This document shows positions 5,927 through 8,380 of a stretch of DNA of 8,380 bases, in pieces. How positions within the stretch are numbered: position 1 is the first letter of the stretch; each line of letters starts with the position of its first letter. The position numbers and the translations under genes were made by a program. Under the pieces are notes generated by a model. It was given only the letters and a program-made list of their open reading frames with translations, searched no databases and was not told where the DNA came from. This DNA comes from Chloroflexota bacterium (GTDB lineage Bacteria > Chloroflexota > Dormibacteria > CF-121): assembly GCA_005882525.1 (NCBI GenBank), contig VBGO01000177.1, forward strand, positions 1-8,380, read 5' to 3'.

Positions 5927-8380
5927 GCCCGCGCGGTCGCGGTAAGGCCGAGCTCCTCGAGCACTCGCTCGTAGTCGCGGCGGGCCCGGCTGGCCGCGAC
6001 CGGATCGCCGGCGCGCTCGCGCGCCTGGATGAGCAACTTCCAGAGCGGGTCGTGCAGCCGATCGACCCACAGCCCGGTGCTGCAGGCGTTGGCGGCCGCG
6101 GCCGGGTCGCCCTGCTTGAGCAGCAGCTCGGCCAGCCCCTGCGCCGCCTCGAGCGCGCCGGCGCGAAACCGCTCCCGCGGTTCGATCGCCCATTCGGCCG
6201 GACCGTCCTCGGGGAGCAGCTCACCCGCATACAGCTCGAGGGCTTGCTCAAAGTAGGTAACGACGGCATCGGCCTCCCCGCGCAGCCGCGCGACGCGTGC
6301 CGAGGCGAGTGCCTTCGAAAACTGCACGAGATCGACCTCCGCGTCAGCCTGGATCGCCAGCCGATACGCGTCGCCCTCCCGGATCACGATCGATGATCCA
6401 CCGCGGCCAACGCCCGGCTCGAGCCACGACCGAAGCGATGAGACGGCCACGTGAAGGTTGCGCGCGCCGGTATCGGCATCGGCATCGGGCCAGAAGGCCG
6501 CCTGCAGAACCTCGCGGTGCACCGGATTGCCGGCATGGATGGCCAGCATCCGGAGCACGGCGCGCACCCGCGGCTTGACCGCGGTCAGGTCGACTGGGCG
6601 ACCCTTGATGGCGATACTGAAGCCGCCGAAAGAGCGGATGCTGAGGGACGGCAGCGACCGGGCCGTGCCGATCGGGATCACGTTCTCCGGCGCCGGCGCG
6701 GTGGCGGCCAGCGGCGCCAGGCCGCATTCCTCCTGCACCGATCGCGCCAGGCTGTGGTACTCCCCCGCCCGCTCGGGCTGGATTTCGGCGAGCGCCAGGT
6801 AAGGGAAGTACCGGGCGCCGGGCGTGCCACTGTAGCGAGCGAGATTTTCCGCTTGCAAGGCCGCCTCATGCGCCTCTGGGGCGCCGTGTCGGGCCAGGCT
6901 CAGCGAGAGCAGGGCGCGCGACCAGGCTTCGAGGACCCCGGCCCCGAGCTGATGGAAGACCTCAGTCGCCTGTTCCAGGGGCGCCACCGCGTTGTCGTCG
7001 GCATACAGCGCGGCCCAGCCGATCATCAGCCCGATCAGGGCGTTCCCCCAACGATCCCCATCGCGATCGCAGGCCGCGCGAATGGCCGCGGCTTCCTGCG
7101 TGCTGCCCGGCCGCTGGGCGAGCACCAGCGCCCCGCGTGCGAGCCGCGCCAACCACCCCAGCCCGAGCGTTTCCGCGCTCTCGGCGGCTTCCTCGACGTC
7201 GAACACCCCCTGCAGGTCGCCGCTCAGCAGCGCCGCGACGCCCGCCCAGAGGCGAGCCGCGGTGGCCAGCGCGGCGGTCGCGTCATGGCTGTCGGCCGCG
7301 GCATTCAGCTGGCGGCGCGCCTGGTCCAGCTGTCCCGCCAGCAGGCAGACGACGCCGGCCGTCAGCTTGCCCGTCGCCTCCGGGAGCTGGCCGGCGAGTT
7401 GTTTGGCCGCCAGCGGGTCGTGCGCCACGGCTTTACGGAGTAATCCGGCCCAGTCATTGCCCGGCATCGGCGCCGGCTCCAGCCACCCGGCGAGCGACTT
7501 GCGTTCGGACGCACAGATCAGCCCGGCCTCGCTCGAGCCGAAGACCCGTTCGGCCCGGTGGTAGGCATCGATCGCCTCCCGCCACCGTCCTTCGGCTCGG
7601 TGACGCCGGGCACTGCCCAGCATCAGCCAGGGATCCTGGCGAAGCAGCGCGGGTGGAAGGGCGTCGATCCAGGTGTCCGGTCCCTCCAGCAGCTCGCCGC
7701 CCTGGTGATGGAGCAGACGATCCACCGCCTCCCAGTCTTCGCCGCGCGAATAGGCCTGCACCGCCTCGGGGAAGGCGCCGTTCGACTCGAGCAGCGCGGC
7801 GGCGCGCCGGTAGGCGGCGCGCGCCTGGACCTCACCGAGCTCATCCACCAGCACCTGTTCGAGGTGCGAACGAAGAACCTCGTGATAACGGTAGCCGCCC
7901 CGATCGTCCGTGGCGTACGTAAATATCTGCCGGCGCTCGAGTTCCTCGAGCACCTGCTGGCTGGCGCTGCGGGCCAGGAATGCATCGCAGATCGGTCCGG
8001 TGAGCCGGGTCAGCACGCAGGTGCGCACCAGGAACCACCGGAGGTCGGCCGGTAGCTGGTCGAGGACGTTGCGCGTCAGGTATTCGCGGGTCAGGCGTGA
8101 CCGGCTGCCCAGGGCGGTGAGAATCCGGCGCCGCTCCGGCGGCGACTTGCCGCGGGTCGCCAGGTGGAATAGCTGCAGGCCGGCGGCCCAGCCCTCGGTG
8201 CGGCGCGCGAGCTCAGCGAGCTCTTCCGGTGGAAGGGGGGCGCGATAGAAATCGCGGAAGAGGCGCTCGACTTCCCAGGAGCGAAAGCGCAGATCTTCGC
8301 TGCCGATCTCGAGGAGCGAGCCGGAGACGCGCAGTCGCGACAGGTTGAAGCCGGGAAGCGCCCGCGACCCGATCAGGAAG
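5923..8380 (-). CDS. MalT/STAND-type transcriptional regulator with C-terminal winged helix and BTAD, 5' partial
   Basis: A large signal-sensing transcription factor, 818 residues visible; the frame stays open through the right edge. The internal GTG at 8028 is not the start, since family sequence continues upstream of it. Visible residues 1-25 (FLIGSR... LSRLRVSGSLLEI) match the region just after Walker B in MalT-like STAND ATPases. A helical subdomain with EGWAAGLQLFHLATRG follows near 57-72. Residues about 190-560 are Ala/Leu-rich TPR-like helical pairs, the expected ligand or partner-sensing part. An OmpR-type winged helix spans about 580-677 (IRSFGGFSIAI, KPRVRAVLRMLAIHAG, REVLQAAFWPDAD, ARNLHVAVSSLRSWL), and a BTAD of SARP type spans about 682-813. 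DNA binding is therefore near the C-terminus, with no LuxR-type HTH. Convergent with the CIS operon and overlapping it by 4 bp, it could control that operon, but no operator is visible. Missing N-terminus: probably about 200 residues with both Walker motifs. Confidence 0.88.
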   Translation of the reverse strand, partial: FLIGSRALPGFNLSRLRVSGSLLEIGSEDLRFRSWEVERLFRDFYRAPLPPEELAELARRTEGWAAGLQLFHLATRGKSPPERRRILTALGSRSRLTREYLTRNVLDQLPADLRWFLVRTCVLTRLTGPICDAFLARSASQQVLEELERRQIFTYATDDRGGYRYHEVLRSHLEQVLVDELGEVQARAAYRRAAALLESNGAFPEAVQAYSRGEDWEAVDRLLHHQGGELLEGPDTWIDALPPALLRQDPWLMLGSARRHRAEGRWREAIDAYHRAERVFGSSEAGLICASERKSLAGWLEPAPMPGNDWAGLLRKAVAHDPLAAKQLAGQLPEATGKLTAGVVCLLAGQLDQARRQLNAAADSHDATAALATAARLWAGVAALLSGDLQGVFDVEEAAESAETLGLGWLARLARGALVLAQRPGSTQEAAAIRAACDRDGDRWGNALIGLMIGWAALYADDNAVAPLEQATEVFHQLGAGVLEAWSRALLSLSLARHGAPEAHEAALQAENLARYSGTPGARYFPYLALAEIQPERAGEYHSLARSVQEECGLAPLAATAPAPENVIPIGTARSLPSLSIRSFGGFSIAIKGRPVDLTAVKPRVRAVLRMLAIHAGNPVHREVLQAAFWPDADADTGARNLHVAVSSLRSWLEPGVGRGGSSIVIREGDAYRLAIQADAEVDLVQFSKALASARVARLRGEADAVVTYFEQALELYAGELLPEDGPAEWAIEPRERFRAGALEAAQGLAELLLKQGDPAAAANACSTGLWVDRLHDPLWKLLIQARERAGDPVAASRARRDYERVLEELGLTATARA

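Noticed and set aside
5929..5942. CCGCG-CGGT-CGCGG hairpin just after the last CIS gene, a possible terminator
   Set aside because: The stem is only 5 bp, lies in the regulator's coding region and has no T-run after it; such hairpins are expected by chance at this GC content.
6451..7443. Plus-strand open frame of 330 codons opposite the regulator
   Set aside because: It is the complement of the MalT-BTAD gene, whose minus-strand product has clear domain motifs; the plus product is Arg/Gly-rich with no recognisable domain.

Overview
The window is a high-GC, gene-dense stretch of a bacterial chromosome. It carries the baseplate/spike end of a contractile injection system (CIS) of the extracellular, phage-tail-like (Afp/PVC/eCIS) class. 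The compact overlapping genes, GTG starts, high GC, double zinc-ribbon/discoidin-like membrane protein and large MalT-BTAD regulator all suit Chloroflexota or Actinomycetota. I cannot choose between these two from sequence alone.

Layout of the plus strand, 1-5926: six genes run head to tail with almost no space between them. They are a VgrG-like spike protein (5' end outside the window), a PAAR-type spike tip, a gp25-like baseplate wedge protein, a gp6/J-like baseplate wedge protein (Afp11 class), a short phage tail protein I-like wedge protein (Afp12 position), and a single-pass membrane protein with two zinc ribbons, a long Pro/Ala-rich linker and a C-terminal discoidin-like domain. The junctions are TAATG, ATGA, a 2-base gap with a strong GGAGGAGGG site, ATGA and GTGA. 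This indicates one polycistronic, translationally coupled message. The promoter must lie left of the window, where tube, sheath and LysM genes would be expected.

Layout of the minus strand, 5923-8380: a large MalT/STAND-type regulator converges on the structural operon and overlaps its last gene by 4 bp. Its N-terminus, including the expected Walker motifs, lies beyond the right edge. Its C-terminus carries an OmpR-type winged helix followed by a bacterial transcriptional activator domain (BTAD).

How the parts fit: the spike (VgrG + PAAR) sits at the centre of a baseplate built from gp25-, gp6/J- and tail-I-like wedge proteins. The last gene of the operon is the most interesting. Its architecture (cytosolic zinc ribbons and linker, one membrane helix, outside discoidin-like domain) matches what I remember of CisA, the Streptomyces membrane adaptor that brings cytoplasmic CIS particles to the producer's own membrane. 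If the match holds, this CIS may dock to its own cell's membrane rather than being only a released weapon. No toxin or other cargo gene, RNA gene, mobile element or CRISPR array is visible, and there is no gene-free stretch of even 50 bases.
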